A DNA stretch of 64,000 nucleotides from Pyrococcus horikoshii OT3. GTDB taxonomy: Archaea; Methanobacteriota_B; Thermococci; Thermococcales; Thermococcaceae. This document shows positions 54,905-63,452 of this stretch, in pieces. The number at the start of each line of letters is the position of its first letter. Position 1 is the first letter of the stretch. The stretch lies in assembly GCF_000011105.1 (NCBI RefSeq), contig NC_000961.1, positions 730,662-794,661 on the forward strand, read 5' to 3'. Both the position numbers and the translations under genes were made by a program. The notes under the pieces were generated by a model. The model was given only the letters and a program-made list of their open reading frames with translations, ran no database searches and was not told the origin of the DNA.

Positions 54905-55027
54905 GTTTAAAACCCTCTAAAAGGAAAGGAAGCGTTTTTCATGCTTATCCTGGAGTAGAGTAGAAAATGCTCCGACAACATTCCCTTTTGGGATAAGGGG
55001 ATAGGTTGAAAACTTTTGGTTTTAAAA
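54905..55027. promoter_or_regulatory. SurR-like GTTn3AAC sites between Nfn and hyp genes
   Basis: GTTTAAAAC (54905-54913) and GTTGAAAAC (55005-55013) fit GTTn3AAC. The second is followed after five bases by GTTTTAAAA (55019-55027), one base short of the extended GTTn3AAC-n5-GTTn3AAC form. The sites lie upstream of the divergent Nfn and hypC genes and overlap a TATA-like TTTTAAAAA. SurR is known from P. furiosus to control hydrogenase and sulfur genes. A single core occurs by chance roughly every few kilobases, so only the extended one carries weight. Confidence 0.5.
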
Positions 55028-55069
55028 ATGTCTAAAAATATTGGTAAGCACTTCTTAATGGTGAAGCTA

Positions 55070-55297
55070 ATGTGTCTTGCCGTCCCAGGAAAGGTTCTTG
55101 AAATTAAAGGAAACATCGGGATAGTTGATTTTGGAGGTGTGAAAAGGGAGGTTAGACTTGACCTTCTAACCGATGTAAGAGCTGGTGATTACGTTATAGT
55201 TCACACGGGTTTTGCAATAGAAAAACTCGACGAGGAAAAAGCTAAGGAAATACTTGAAGCTTGGGAGGAAGTTTTCTCAGCCCTTGGAGGTGAGTGA
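55070..55297 (+). CDS. hypC: Hydrogenase maturation factor HypC
   Basis: A 75-residue protein opening with MCLAVPGKVLEIKG, the invariant HypC N-terminus whose cysteine 2 binds the Fe(CN)2CO group. The remaining beta-barrel, IVDFGGVKREVRLDLLTDVRAGDYVIVHTGFAI, is canonical. The frame could start upstream at 55016, but ATG 55070 is required for an exposed Cys2. It is coupled to hypD, which begins the base after its stop. Confidence 0.95.
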   Translation: MCLAVPGKVLEIKGNIGIVDFGGVKREVRLDLLTDVRAGDYVIVHTGFAIEKLDEEKAKEILEAWEEVFSALGGE

Positions 55298-56401
55298 ATG
55301 CTTGAGAAATTCAGAGAAAGAGCAGTAGCACAAAGAATCATCGAGAAGATAAAGGAGGAAGTCAAGGGAATGGAAGAGGTTAGATTCATGCACGTTTGTG
55401 GAACGCATGAGGATACCGTAACGAGGAGTGGAATAAGATCCCTACTACCAAAGAACGTTAAGATAATGAGCGGCCCAGGATGTCCGGTATGTATAACTCC
55501 CGTTGAAGATATAGTAAAGATGATGGAGATAATGAAAATTGCAAGGGAAGAGGGGGAAGAGATAATACTTACGACCTTTGGCGATATGTACAAGATTCCA
55601 ACTCCAAGGGGAAGTTTTGCAGACCTAAAGAGCCAAGGTTACGACGTGAGGATAGTCTATTCAATATATGACTCCTATAAAATAGCTAAGGAAAATCCAG
55701 ATAAGCTTGTCGTTCACTTCTCTCCTGGGTTTGAAACTACAACTGCTCCGACAGCAGGGATGCTTGAAGTTGTTGTTGAGGAGGGTTTAGAAAACTTCAG
55801 GATTTATTCTGTCCACAGGTTGACCCCTCCAGCGGTTGAAGCTCTCCTCAAAGCGGGAACGGTATTTCAGGGATTAATTACTCCAGGACATGTATCTACG
55901 ATCATAGGAGTGAAGGGATGGGTTTACTTAACGGAAAAGTTTGGAATTCCTCAGGTTGTTGCCGGCTTTGAGCCGGTAGATGTACTTTTAGCGATACTAA
56001 CCTTAATTCGGCTTGTGAAGAGAGGGGAAGCTAAGATTGTTAATGAATACAATAGAGCGGTAAAGTGGGAAGGAAACGTTAAAGCCCAAGAATTAATTCG
56101 GAAGTTCTTTGAAGTTAAAGATGCAAAGTGGAGGGCCTTGGGAATAATCCCGAAAAGTGGTTTAGAGCTTAGAAAGGAATGGAAAGAGCTAGAGATTAGA
56201 AACTATTATGATCCTGATGTCCCAAAGCTTCCAGATCTTGAAAAGGGTTGCCTGTGTGGTGCGGTTCTTAGAGGATTAGCCTTACCTACTCAGTGCCCAC
56301 ACTTCGGGAAGACCTGTACACCAAGGCATCCCATAGGACCCTGCATGGTTTCATATGAGGGAACTTGTCACATATTCTATAAGTATGGAGCGCTGTTTTG
56401 A
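55298..56401 (+). CDS. hypD: Hydrogenase maturation factor HypD
   Basis: A 367-residue protein with the HypD signatures FMHVCGTHEDTV (near 28), GPGCPVCITP near 58, FSPGFETTTAP near 145, and the C-terminal cysteine set KGCLCGAVLRG ... CPHFGKTCTPRHPIGPCMVS that binds a 4Fe-4S cluster. HypC and HypD form the complex on which the Fe(CN)2CO centre of NiFe hydrogenases is assembled. The ATG follows GGAGGTGAG and lies next to the hypC stop. The other maturation genes are not in this window. Confidence 0.95.
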   Translation: MLEKFRERAVAQRIIEKIKEEVKGMEEVRFMHVCGTHEDTVTRSGIRSLLPKNVKIMSGPGCPVCITPVEDIVKMMEIMKIAREEGEEIILTTFGDMYKIPTPRGSFADLKSQGYDVRIVYSIYDSYKIAKENPDKLVVHFSPGFETTTAPTAGMLEVVVEEGLENFRIYSVHRLTPPAVEALLKAGTVFQGLITPGHVSTIIGVKGWVYLTEKFGIPQVVAGFEPVDVLLAILTLIRLVKRGEAKIVNEYNRAVKWEGNVKAQELIRKFFEVKDAKWRALGIIPKSGLELRKEWKELEIRNYYDPDVPKLPDLEKGCLCGAVLRGLALPTQCPHFGKTCTPRHPIGPCMVSYEGTCHIFYKYGALF

Positions 56402-56513
56402 AGTTCCAGAAAATGCATAAAAAAGGAAATCGGAATGATAAATGGAAAAAGCTTATTTGCCATCTAAAATTCTGGTTCTATGTTCTCAATTAAAAACAAC
56501 CTGAGGTGAGATC

Positions 56514-56864
56514 ATGATTAAAATCGCGATCCCAACTTCAAAAGGTGGCCTTGAAGATAAGGTTCATGAGAGCCTTGTACGGGCGGAGACATTTACGTTA
56601 GTGGAAGTAAAAGATGGGAAAATTGAAAGAATAGAAGTTGTGGAAAACCCACACAAGAATGAGCCTTATGGTGCGGGCTCTAAAGTTGCCATATTCCTAG
56701 TTAATAATGGAGTGAACATCCTCTTAACACCTATGGACTGTCCTAAAGGAAAAGCAATACTTGAAGCGGGAGGAGTTAAAATTATCAAAGTGAAACAAGG
56801 AAAAAGTGTGAAAGAAGTGATTGAGGCTTTTCAAAGTAGTTCTTCTGGTTATTCGTTACAGTAG
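56514..56864 (+). CDS. NifX-type dinitrogenase cofactor-domain protein
   Basis: A 116-residue homologue of the 985-1350 protein. Features are KIAIPTSKGGLEDKVHESLVRAETFTLVEV, where the usual HFG is replaced by HESLVRA, and NNGVNILLTPMDCPKGKAILEAGG, where a cysteine stands in the GxGxxA region. It may carry metal or metal-sulfur clusters to a nearby enzyme. The start follows GAGGTGAG. It lies between hydrogenase maturation and SufC/SufB-like genes. Confidence 0.75.
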   Translation: MIKIAIPTSKGGLEDKVHESLVRAETFTLVEVKDGKIERIEVVENPHKNEPYGAGSKVAIFLVNNGVNILLTPMDCPKGKAILEAGGVKIIKVKQGKSVKEVIEAFQSSSSGYSLQ

Positions 56865-56949
56865 CAGATGATCTTCAGGAAAACATTGACTTCCACACTT
56901 TCAATCCCATCTAGGCTTTTACAAACTCTACATACATTCCAATTTATCA

Positions 56950-57384
56950 TCAAGATTTAACATTGAGCTTTATCCCAACCTTCTCAGCTATTGCTAGGGC
57001 AACTTTAAGAACGTCTTCCTCGCTTATGTCAAGCGTTGGTTGCTTAGCTATTCCAAAATCTGTAATGGTAAAGCTGTAGTCTATTTTTATTCCAGCCTTC
57101 TGTATAACTTTTGTTGCGCACTTCATTGGACAACCATCTATAACAATTACCCTTCTAGCCCTTCTTCCTATATCTAGGTGCATCTCCGAACCGGCCGCAA
57201 CTGCAGTGGTACAACAAAGCCTTGCAGCTTCACCAGCTTTAGTTAACAGAACTCCAACCTCATGACCTATCTTCCCAACGCTTGCAGCTCCAGAGCAGGT
57301 GAAGATAATATCTAAGTTCTCAGCTTCCTTGTGACAAAGTGGTAAGAACTTTGGAAGCTTTTCCATATCAACTTTCTCAACCAT
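56950..57384 (-). CDS. DGC-domain cysteine protein
   Basis: A 144-residue protein with the DGC motif IDGCPMKCATKVIQKAG near residue 85 and other conserved cysteines (PLCHKEA, FTCSGAASVG, ARLCCTTAVAAG). DGC proteins are predicted zinc-binding or redox-active and occur near sulfur, selenium and metal genes. The ATG at 57384 follows AGGTGAG. A second DGC-type protein is encoded at 63057. Confidence 0.75.
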   Translation of the reverse strand: MVEKVDMEKLPKFLPLCHKEAENLDIIFTCSGAASVGKIGHEVGVLLTKAGEAARLCCTTAVAAGSEMHLDIGRRARRVIVIDGCPMKCATKVIQKAGIKIDYSFTITDFGIAKQPTLDISEEDVLKVALAIAEKVGIKLNVKS

Positions 57385-57520
57385 TTTTCTCACCTCGATC
57401 TAGGCTAGTATTCAATCATTTAAAATTATTTTCATATGTTTTAGTTTTCAACCAAGAGTGTGAGGGCAAAATTGTCCAGAAAATTTTAAATTCCCTTCAC
57501 ATGACATCCTTTTGGTAGCT

Positions 57521-58234
57521 ATGTTATGCCTTAGAAACGTTACCTATAGGGTGGATGGAAGAAGGATAATAGAAAGGATCAATATGCGCTTTAAGGAGGG
57601 AATGACGTATTCTATTTTAGGGCCTAATGGGGCCGGAAAGTCAACCATCGCTTACATTTTAATGGGAGTCATGAAGCCGAGCGAGGGTAGAGTCTTACTC
57701 GATGGGGATGATATAACTAATTTAAGTATTACTGAGAGGGCAAGACTTGGAATTACCTTGCTTTGGCAGGAACCAGCACGCTACGATGGGATAACCGTCG
57801 AGAAGTATCTTACCCTGGGGGGAAAGATTAAAGTTGACAAAAATGAGATGAGAGAGATCCTTGAACTTGTAGGTCTTCCTTACGAACTTTATGCCCATCG
57901 ATTTGTAGATAAAAGTCTAAGTGGGGGTGAAAGAAAGAGGATTGAGCTGGCATCAATCCTCATGTTGAGACCTAGGTATGCAATACTCGACGAGCCCGAT
58001 TCTGGTCTCGATATAACTGCTGGAGAACTTATTGAAAACGTTTTGGAATACTTTAGAAGGGTGGGAACTACCGTCATTCTAATCACCCATCACGAGGAGA
58101 TAGCGGCCAAAACCGACTTTGCATACTTCGTCTGCGCGGGGAGAATCATCAAAAAAGGTTTCTCTCGGGAAATTGTTGATTACTATAAGAAGACCTGCGG
58201 AAGGTGCTTCTTAACGGGGAGGATGGAAGTATGA
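57521..58234 (+). CDS. sufC: SufC-type ABC ATPase of minimal SUF-like (SMS) system
   Basis: A 237-residue ABC ATPase with Walker A GPNGAGKST near 34, the Q-loop WQEPARYDGI typical of SufC near 85, signature LSGGERKR near 135, and Walker B YAILDEPDSGLD near 155. The following SufB-like protein is only 317 residues, with no sufS, sufD or sufE, the arrangement seen in minimal SMS systems such as that of Methanocaldococcus. The probable role is Fe-S cluster assembly. The TATA-like TTTTAAATT (57484-57492) is so close that the transcript may be leaderless. Confidence 0.85.
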   Translation: MLCLRNVTYRVDGRRIIERINMRFKEGMTYSILGPNGAGKSTIAYILMGVMKPSEGRVLLDGDDITNLSITERARLGITLLWQEPARYDGITVEKYLTLGGKIKVDKNEMREILELVGLPYELYAHRFVDKSLSGGERKRIELASILMLRPRYAILDEPDSGLDITAGELIENVLEYFRRVGTTVILITHHEEIAAKTDFAYFVCAGRIIKKGFSREIVDYYKKTCGRCFLTGRMEV

Positions 58235-59184
58235 CTATAAAGATTAACCATGTTAAAGAGTATGAAGCCCTAGTCGAAATTTACAAAAAAGAGGGGCTTG
58301 ACACTTCTCTTTTCGGCAATAGAATAGCGGCTATAATTATAAGTGGGGATAAGATCATTGGACTCAATAGCGTTCCTGGAGTAAAAATACGGGGAGAGGA
58401 AGTAGAGAATGGCGTTAAGGCTGACATAGAAATAGCTGACAATGTGAAGCTTCCGTTTCCAATTCACCTCTGTACAGGTTATCTAAGAAGTGAGGGTTAT
58501 CAGAAAGTTATCTTCAACATAAAGATTGGTAAAAACTCAATAGTAAAGTTTACTTCTCACTGTATTTTCCCGTACGCAAAGGACTTTAGTCATGAAGCAC
58601 TAACAAGTATAAAGGTAGGTGAAAATTCCTGGGTTTCCTATGAAGACGAGCATATTCACGGTGAAGGGGTAAGGATGATAAGTAAAACAGAGATTGAGCT
58701 TAACAAAAATGCCCGTTATACTGGGAAGTTCTCACTTACAAAGCATAGAGCGAAGGAGCTAAAGCTTGAAATGATCGCTAATCTAGGAGAAAGATCAGTT
58801 CTTGAGCTCGAATCGAAGGTCAAGGCCGTTAAAGATGACTCAGTTGAGGTAAGAGAAGTTGCTTACCTAAAAGGAGCATATTCAAGGGCCAATCTCAAGA
58901 GCACGGTTATAGCCTTCGATGAAGCTAGGGCGAACGTTGTGAACGAGGCCTATGGCTTCGGGGATTATGCAAAGGGGCATGTTGAGTGCCATGAGATAGT
59001 TAAGGGAAATGCAGACGTTCAGACGGTACCGCTCTTGAGGGTGAAGAACGACAAAGCAGAACTCACTCATGAAGCCTCTATAGGTAGGATAAATGAGGCT
59101 CAGCTAATGCAATTGATGGCGAAAGGATTAACAGATGAGGAAGCAACGGAGTTGATAATTAGAGGATTATTGGGGGAATATTGA
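58231..59184 (+). CDS. SufB/SmsB-type scaffold protein
   Basis: A 317-residue SufB/SufD-family right-handed beta-helix protein. It overlaps SufC by four bases (ATGA), so translation is coupled. Features are VKFTSHCIFPYAKDF near 115 and the C-terminal ELTHEASIGRINEAQLMQLM then TDEEATELIIRGLLGEY, the family end that contacts SufC. A cluster-ligand cysteine is present in SHCIFP and another in VECHEIVKG. It is much shorter than bacterial SufB (about 480), as in SMS systems. Confidence 0.85.
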   Translation: MTIKINHVKEYEALVEIYKKEGLDTSLFGNRIAAIIISGDKIIGLNSVPGVKIRGEEVENGVKADIEIADNVKLPFPIHLCTGYLRSEGYQKVIFNIKIGKNSIVKFTSHCIFPYAKDFSHEALTSIKVGENSWVSYEDEHIHGEGVRMISKTEIELNKNARYTGKFSLTKHRAKELKLEMIANLGERSVLELESKVKAVKDDSVEVREVAYLKGAYSRANLKSTVIAFDEARANVVNEAYGFGDYAKGHVECHEIVKGNADVQTVPLLRVKNDKAELTHEASIGRINEAQLMQLMAKGLTDEEATELIIRGLLGEY

Positions 59185-59192
59185 AAGGGGGA

Positions 59193-60185
59193 TTAAGAGG
59201 AAAAGTCGTGGACAAGCGTTTTAATTCCAGTTACTAGCCATAGAGCTAGTAAGAACCAGTAAAGAGCAAAGCCAAACTCTATCATTGCTGTTATTCCGAT
59301 GCTTATCCCAACGTTATAGGTTGCACTCACGTAAGCTCCGAGTGGAAATATGAAAGCCCACCAAGCGAGGCTGTATGGAAGATGGAGGTTTTTTAGGTAG
59401 TGTAGAGTCATTAAAATCGCCATGATGAGCCACCAAAGTCCAAAACCCCAAAGGATAAAGGCAAAAGCCTTAAACGCGCTCTTCGCGATGGGCATTATTT
59501 TAGCGAGGTTTAGGAGGGCCACGGCCCCGGCCCCTAGCGGACCAAGGTTTATCCACACAGCAGGTGCCATTATTGGGGGGAGAAGTTCATGAGTTATGAA
59601 ACGCCTCATAACTATTGCAAAGAGAGCTAGGTAAATGAAAAAGCCAGCACCAAAACCAAAGTAGTTTAATACGATGAATACCTCCCTCCACATCACCGAG
59701 GACGGTACAAACGGTAGGGAGGTGAGAGGGATCACGATAAGTCCAACAGGTGGTATAAACCACGCAGGTGTTATCGTCTTTACATCCACTCCTTCGCTTA
59801 TAAAGAACAGATAAGGTATTAAAAAGGCAAAAATCACAACAAGGATGCTTCCAAGGATCCAGAGTGGGAGTGCTATTTCTTTATAACCAAACATTGCAAG
59901 ATTCACAGCTACAATCGTCATTGCTATTGGCATCGTTCCGTAAAAGTGACTTGTTACGGGATGGTATAGGTCTTTCTTTGCCTCCGAAGGGTATTTGATC
60001 CATCTCAAGAGCCAGGGAATTAAAAGAACGAAGAAAATTATAGTATTGAGGTAAGTAAGAAATTTTGAAAATGCTTCCAATATTGGAAGCTTGAATGAGT
60101 ATGACTTACTTACCAGGGCTAAAGCTCCTGTCCCCATGACACTTGCAAACCAACTTGGTGCAAAGTCCTTTACTCCCATCCTCAT
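59193..60185 (-). CDS. TDT family transporter (TehA/SLAC1-like)
   Basis: A 330-residue membrane protein with about ten hydrophobic helices. It opens FAPSWFASVMGTGALALVSK, the typical TDT/TehA first helix, and has a later phenylalanine-rich pore-like region (NYFGFGAGFFIYLALFAIV). The family carries C4-dicarboxylates, sulfite or anions. Neighbouring TauE/SafE and DGC genes make sulfite or another sulfur anion a reasonable guess. It starts after GGTGGAAAG. The stop is close to the sufB end, in convergent arrangement. Confidence 0.83.
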   Translation of the reverse strand: MRMGVKDFAPSWFASVMGTGALALVSKSYSFKLPILEAFSKFLTYLNTIIFFVLLIPWLLRWIKYPSEAKKDLYHPVTSHFYGTMPIAMTIVAVNLAMFGYKEIALPLWILGSILVVIFAFLIPYLFFISEGVDVKTITPAWFIPPVGLIVIPLTSLPFVPSSVMWREVFIVLNYFGFGAGFFIYLALFAIVMRRFITHELLPPIMAPAVWINLGPLGAGAVALLNLAKIMPIAKSAFKAFAFILWGFGLWWLIMAILMTLHYLKNLHLPYSLAWWAFIFPLGAYVSATYNVGISIGITAMIEFGFALYWFLLALWLVTGIKTLVHDFSS

Positions 60186-60318
60186 CTTTCCACCCGAAAG
60201 CTCCCTTGTTTACCGCTTTTAAGCATTTTTGGACGTTTAGTTTTGTGAAACTTACAAGTTAGAAATAGAATCCTAACTTAAGGAGGAACCTTAAAGAATT
60301 AAAGCTTGGCGCTTTTTG

Positions 60319-60648
60319 TTACTCTCTGAACACCTCACCTGTAACAAGGTCTATTCCAATTTTCCTAACTTTTAGCTTCCAGAGCTTTTCTGGTGCTCCA
60401 CCACCTTCTTCTCTATAACCTGCCATTTCTATTATCCCTGCATCTTCAAGAGTTGAAAGATGATAGTAGAGTGTTGAACGAGGCATTGCTAACCCTTTCT
60501 CCAGAAGTGCTTGGTAAATTTCATTCGTACCTTTAACCCCCTCACTTAAAATTCTTATGATGCTCCTCTTTGGTTCCGCTAAAAGAGGCTTAAGAATCAT
60601 CATAAGGGTCTTGAGGGGAACCATCTCTCCCATCATCCATCTCGGCAT
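60319..60648 (-). CDS. Winged-helix (ArsR-like) transcriptional regulator
   Basis: A 109-residue protein with an HTH at about residues 25-90 (EPKRSIIRILSEGVKGTNEIYQALLEKG, then MPRSTLYYHLSTLEDAGIIE). It ends with a short tail VRKIGIDLVTGEVF. It begins after GGTGAT. It lies between the TDT and TauE/SafE transporters, divergent from the latter, and an inverted repeat between them fits auto-regulation. The ligand is unknown. Confidence 0.8.
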   Translation of the reverse strand: MPRWMMGEMVPLKTLMMILKPLLAEPKRSIIRILSEGVKGTNEIYQALLEKGLAMPRSTLYYHLSTLEDAGIIEMAGYREEGGGAPEKLWKLKVRKIGIDLVTGEVFRE

Positions 60649-60674
60649 CTTCTATCACCATATTATGTACCCTT

Positions 60675-60702
60675 CCAAAATTTATAAAATTACCTATTTT
60701 GG
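60675..60702. promoter_or_regulatory. Inverted repeat in the regulator/exporter promoter
   Basis: CCAAAAT (60675-60681) and ATTTTGG (60696-60702) are exact inverted repeats 14 bases apart. They surround a TATA-like TTTATAAAA that can serve the minus-strand regulator gene. Another TATA-like box (CTTTATAAATA, about 60733-60743) serves the plus-strand exporter. Confidence 0.5.
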
Positions 60703-60786
60703 TTCAGCTTAACTCGAATATTATAGAAAACTTTATAAATATTTTTGTGATATTACAAATTGGGAAAGCAATAGGGGTGGTGAAAG

Positions 60787-61629
60787 ATGATAGGTGTTGC
60801 GATCCTAACTTACATCCTCGCGAGTATCTTCGCAATAGCTGGCATGGGAGCTGCGGGCGTGCTCATACCAAATTACATAGCCCTTGGCCTAAGCGTTCAT
60901 GCAGCAATGCTCCTGGGGCTTACTCAAAACACGGCCGAACTTACGGTGGCGACTGGCATAAATTGGAAGAAAGGGCTTATTGAGTGGAGAAAAGTCGCAA
61001 AAGTCTTCATTCCAGCCGCTCTACTAGTTCCGCTCGGGGCTTATGTAAACATTCACATTCCCAGGATACTGATCCTAGTTGCATTTGCCTTATTCCTGCT
61101 CTTCGCACTTTACCGCATGCTTTCATCTGGGAAGATTGAAAACAGCGATGGGTGGAAGATATACCTCCTTGGAGCAATAGAAGGCTTTACAGCGGGATTA
61201 ATAGGCATGGATGCTGCGCCAATAGCTCTCATAGCATTCTCCTACCTCTTCGGTAACCCAAAGAAAGTCTCAGCTAACACAGCTGCTGCGGCCCTTGGTG
61301 TTTCAAGCGTCACCCTTGTAACCTATCTAGCCCTATTACCAAAAATACCAATAGCAACTGGAACTCTTGTGACGATAGCAACGGCAGGTTTCCTGGGTGG
61401 AATAACGGGAGTATTCTTCATGCATAGGATAAAGCCCCTCTACGTCCGCTATACAATGGTAGCAATACTCAGCCTTGCATTCGTTGAGATAACCGAGAAG
61501 ATAGTAACGGCAAAAGTCCCTGGAACTCTCCATATCCTCAGTATTGGAACCGTTATACTTGGTTTATTTGCATTCCTCTATGGAACTGGAAAGAAGTTCA
61601 AGGAAGGAAAAGCCCTTCCCGCCCCATGA
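60787..61629 (+). CDS. TauE/SafE family exporter
   Basis: A 280-residue membrane protein with about eight hydrophobic helices and the family segment AGMGAAGVLIPNYIALGLSVHAAMLLGLTQN near the N-terminus, repeated in AAALGVSSVTLVTYLALL. TauE/SafE proteins export sulfite or sulfoacetate and related anions. The ATG follows GGGGTGG. It is divergent from an HTH regulator and followed by a small conserved protein. Confidence 0.83.
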   Translation: MIGVAILTYILASIFAIAGMGAAGVLIPNYIALGLSVHAAMLLGLTQNTAELTVATGINWKKGLIEWRKVAKVFIPAALLVPLGAYVNIHIPRILILVAFALFLLFALYRMLSSGKIENSDGWKIYLLGAIEGFTAGLIGMDAAPIALIAFSYLFGNPKKVSANTAAAALGVSSVTLVTYLALLPKIPIATGTLVTIATAGFLGGITGVFFMHRIKPLYVRYTMVAILSLAFVEITEKIVTAKVPGTLHILSIGTVILGLFAFLYGTGKKFKEGKALPAP

Positions 61630-61669
61630 GCCTTTCGTTATTTGAGGAGATATTGTGGAGGTGGTTAAG

Positions 61670-61984
61670 ATGCCATTCGGAGTTCCCGGCTGGAAGTGGA
61701 AGGTTGGAAAATTCGGCTACACCGTTGAGAATGAGCCTAACTACGAAGAGATAAAGGCCAAAGCTAAAGAGGTTCTTTCAAGGACTACTAAGGGAATCGC
61801 TTGGAGAGGTCACTGTGGAAGTCTTCACATCCCTTTAGTATTTGAGGGGCAGATAATAGGCGAACTATGGGAAGATGCTGATCCGAAAGAGGTTGAGATA
61901 GGTGCTTACTGGTTTGGAAAGTGGGGAATCAAAGTCCAGCTCGTGAAAGATGGAAGAGTTATTGGCTTTATCTGGCTCGCTTGA
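61670..61984 (+). CDS. Conserved small protein of unknown function
   Basis: A 104-residue protein starting MPFGVPGWKWKVGKFGYTVE. It is rich in Trp, Gly and Tyr, with WRGHCGSLHIPLVFEG near 50 and VEIGAYWFGKWGIKVQLV near 80, and probably has a beta-barrel-like fold. The ATG at 61670 lies just after GGAGGTGG; a GTG at 61655 is too close to that site. A lone cysteine beside histidines (GHCGSLH) could bind a metal. It is adjacent to the exporter gene and probably in the same transcript. Confidence 0.65.
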   Translation: MPFGVPGWKWKVGKFGYTVENEPNYEEIKAKAKEVLSRTTKGIAWRGHCGSLHIPLVFEGQIIGELWEDADPKEVEIGAYWFGKWGIKVQLVKDGRVIGFIWLA

Positions 61985-61987
61985 GCC

Positions 61988-62000
61988 TTTTTTATTTTTT
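61988..62000 (+). terminator. Oligo-T terminator
   Basis: Two runs of six T (61988-61993 and 61995-62000) follow the stop codon of the small conserved gene, the usual archaeal termination signal. The next gene starts 28 bases further on, so it probably has its own promoter. Confidence 0.55.
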
Positions 62001-62027
62001 GGACTATAAATATAAAAAATTTAACAT

Positions 62028-63053
62028 ATGAAGGGAAGGGAAATGAAGATTGTTGAGTTTATGAAAGATAAGATGGTTTATATAGTGTTCACACTTATCT
62101 TTTCATCAATCTACGCTGGTGTTCACCATCGTAGCATTTTCCTATCCCTTAAAGTAACTCTTCCCATAGCTCTTTTCATGATGCTCTTTCAGCCCATGGT
62201 TTTCATGGACATAAAGAAAGCGTTCACCACGAGGACTAGAGTTAAAACAAAGTACTTAATATTACTAACGTTCTTTTACACTCTGCTCTTTCCGGTCCTG
62301 ACCTGGATCTTCCTGAAGTTCTGGCTTAGGATGATGCCAAATACTGAACCACAGCTTCTTGCAGGTATGGTACTCATAGGTCTCGCCCCACTCCCCAGTT
62401 CATCACCGGCCTTCACTAATCTTGCAGGAGGGAGGTTTCAGCTGACCCTCGTTGGTGTCATGTGGACTTTTCTACTCTCGATCTTTGTGATGCCGTTCTA
62501 TGCGAAGCTTATACTACATACCATCATCCAAGTACCCATTGAAATGCTTCTCAAATCCCTCATCCTATACATAATAACTCCCCTTATAATAGGCCAGCTA
62601 ACCAAGTATATCATCCTTCACTGGAAAGGCACGGATGCACTTATATCCCTCAAAAAGCCCCTCATAGGTATTTCACTAATTGGGATGTATTGGATGATCG
62701 TGGTAGTTTTTGGCATAAATGCTAAGGTAATAGTCGAAAGACCAGAGTTAATACTGATAGGAGCTATCACTATGAACATCTATTTTCTCTTACGTGCGGC
62801 AATAGCATATTTCATCGGAAAAGCTCTTGACTTTCCCTTTGAGCAGAACATTTCTCTAGTTTATTCCACCGGCTCGAACATGACCCTGGCAACGGCCATG
62901 GCAATAGGAACCTTTGGTCCACTAGCAGCTGTTGGTACTGCTTTAGGAGGGCCTTTTAGTGACATGCTTTTGATGATATTCTTTGTCAAGCTCTTTACGT
63001 TAATTCGGAAAAAATATATACACAATGAAAGAAAAAGTATTACAGGTGGCTAA
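62028..63053 (+). CDS. ACR3/BASS-type transporter without the key cysteine
   Basis: A 341-residue membrane protein with about ten helices, distantly related to the 1988 protein. The first crossing-region motif is GLAPLPSSSPAFTNLAGG (near 128), where arsenite exporters have a cysteine and this one has leucine. The second is STGSNMTLATAMAIGTFG near 290. Loss of the cysteine argues against arsenite export; a different anion is likely. The ATG at 62028 or 62043 could be the start. It sits directly before the DGC protein, so the two may be coupled. Confidence 0.72.
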   Translation: MKGREMKIVEFMKDKMVYIVFTLIFSSIYAGVHHRSIFLSLKVTLPIALFMMLFQPMVFMDIKKAFTTRTRVKTKYLILLTFFYTLLFPVLTWIFLKFWLRMMPNTEPQLLAGMVLIGLAPLPSSSPAFTNLAGGRFQLTLVGVMWTFLLSIFVMPFYAKLILHTIIQVPIEMLLKSLILYIITPLIIGQLTKYIILHWKGTDALISLKKPLIGISLIGMYWMIVVVFGINAKVIVERPELILIGAITMNIYFLLRAAIAYFIGKALDFPFEQNISLVYSTGSNMTLATAMAIGTFGPLAAVGTALGGPFSDMLLMIFFVKLFTLIRKKYIHNERKSITGG

Positions 63054-63056
63054 CGA

Positions 63057-63425
63057 ATGGAAATTCCTAAGGTGTGCATAGTTGTTTGTGAGGATTCCAT
63101 CTCCGAGTTAGTTGTTAGAGAAGCCTTAAAAGAACTCAGTGATTATGTTGTTCTTTGCCCCCTAGGAACGGAGAATAAAGGAACTAGTGAGATAATAAAA
63201 AGGGCCAAATACGTAATGGTGGTGGACTCTTGCTCCGACAAATGTGGTAAAAAGCGTGCCGAAACTCTTGGAATACAATACAACGAATATCTTAACCTTG
63301 AAGAAGAGCTTGGCATTAAAATGCCCTGCTTGAAGAACCCTTCTGTTGATGTTATAGATGATATCGGATTAGCCGCAGTTCACTTAGTGGAGAGAGTTAA
63401 AGAGATCCTTGAGAAGCTTTATTAA
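63057..63425 (+). CDS. DGC-domain protein, transporter partner
   Basis: A 122-residue protein with CIVVCEDSISEL near 7, SCSDKCGKKRAETLG near 62 (DGC-like cysteine pair), and MPCLKNPSVD near 95. These are conserved in small cysteine proteins annotated as DGC-domain or putative zinc-binding. It begins four bases after the transporter stop, after GGTGGC. I infer a metal- or sulfur-carrier role for the transporter; there is no direct evidence. Confidence 0.7.
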   Translation: MEIPKVCIVVCEDSISELVVREALKELSDYVVLCPLGTENKGTSEIIKRAKYVMVVDSCSDKCGKKRAETLGIQYNEYLNLEEELGIKMPCLKNPSVDVIDDIGLAAVHLVERVKEILEKLY

Positions 63426-63452
63426 TTTCAAAAATAAATAAGAAAAATATAG

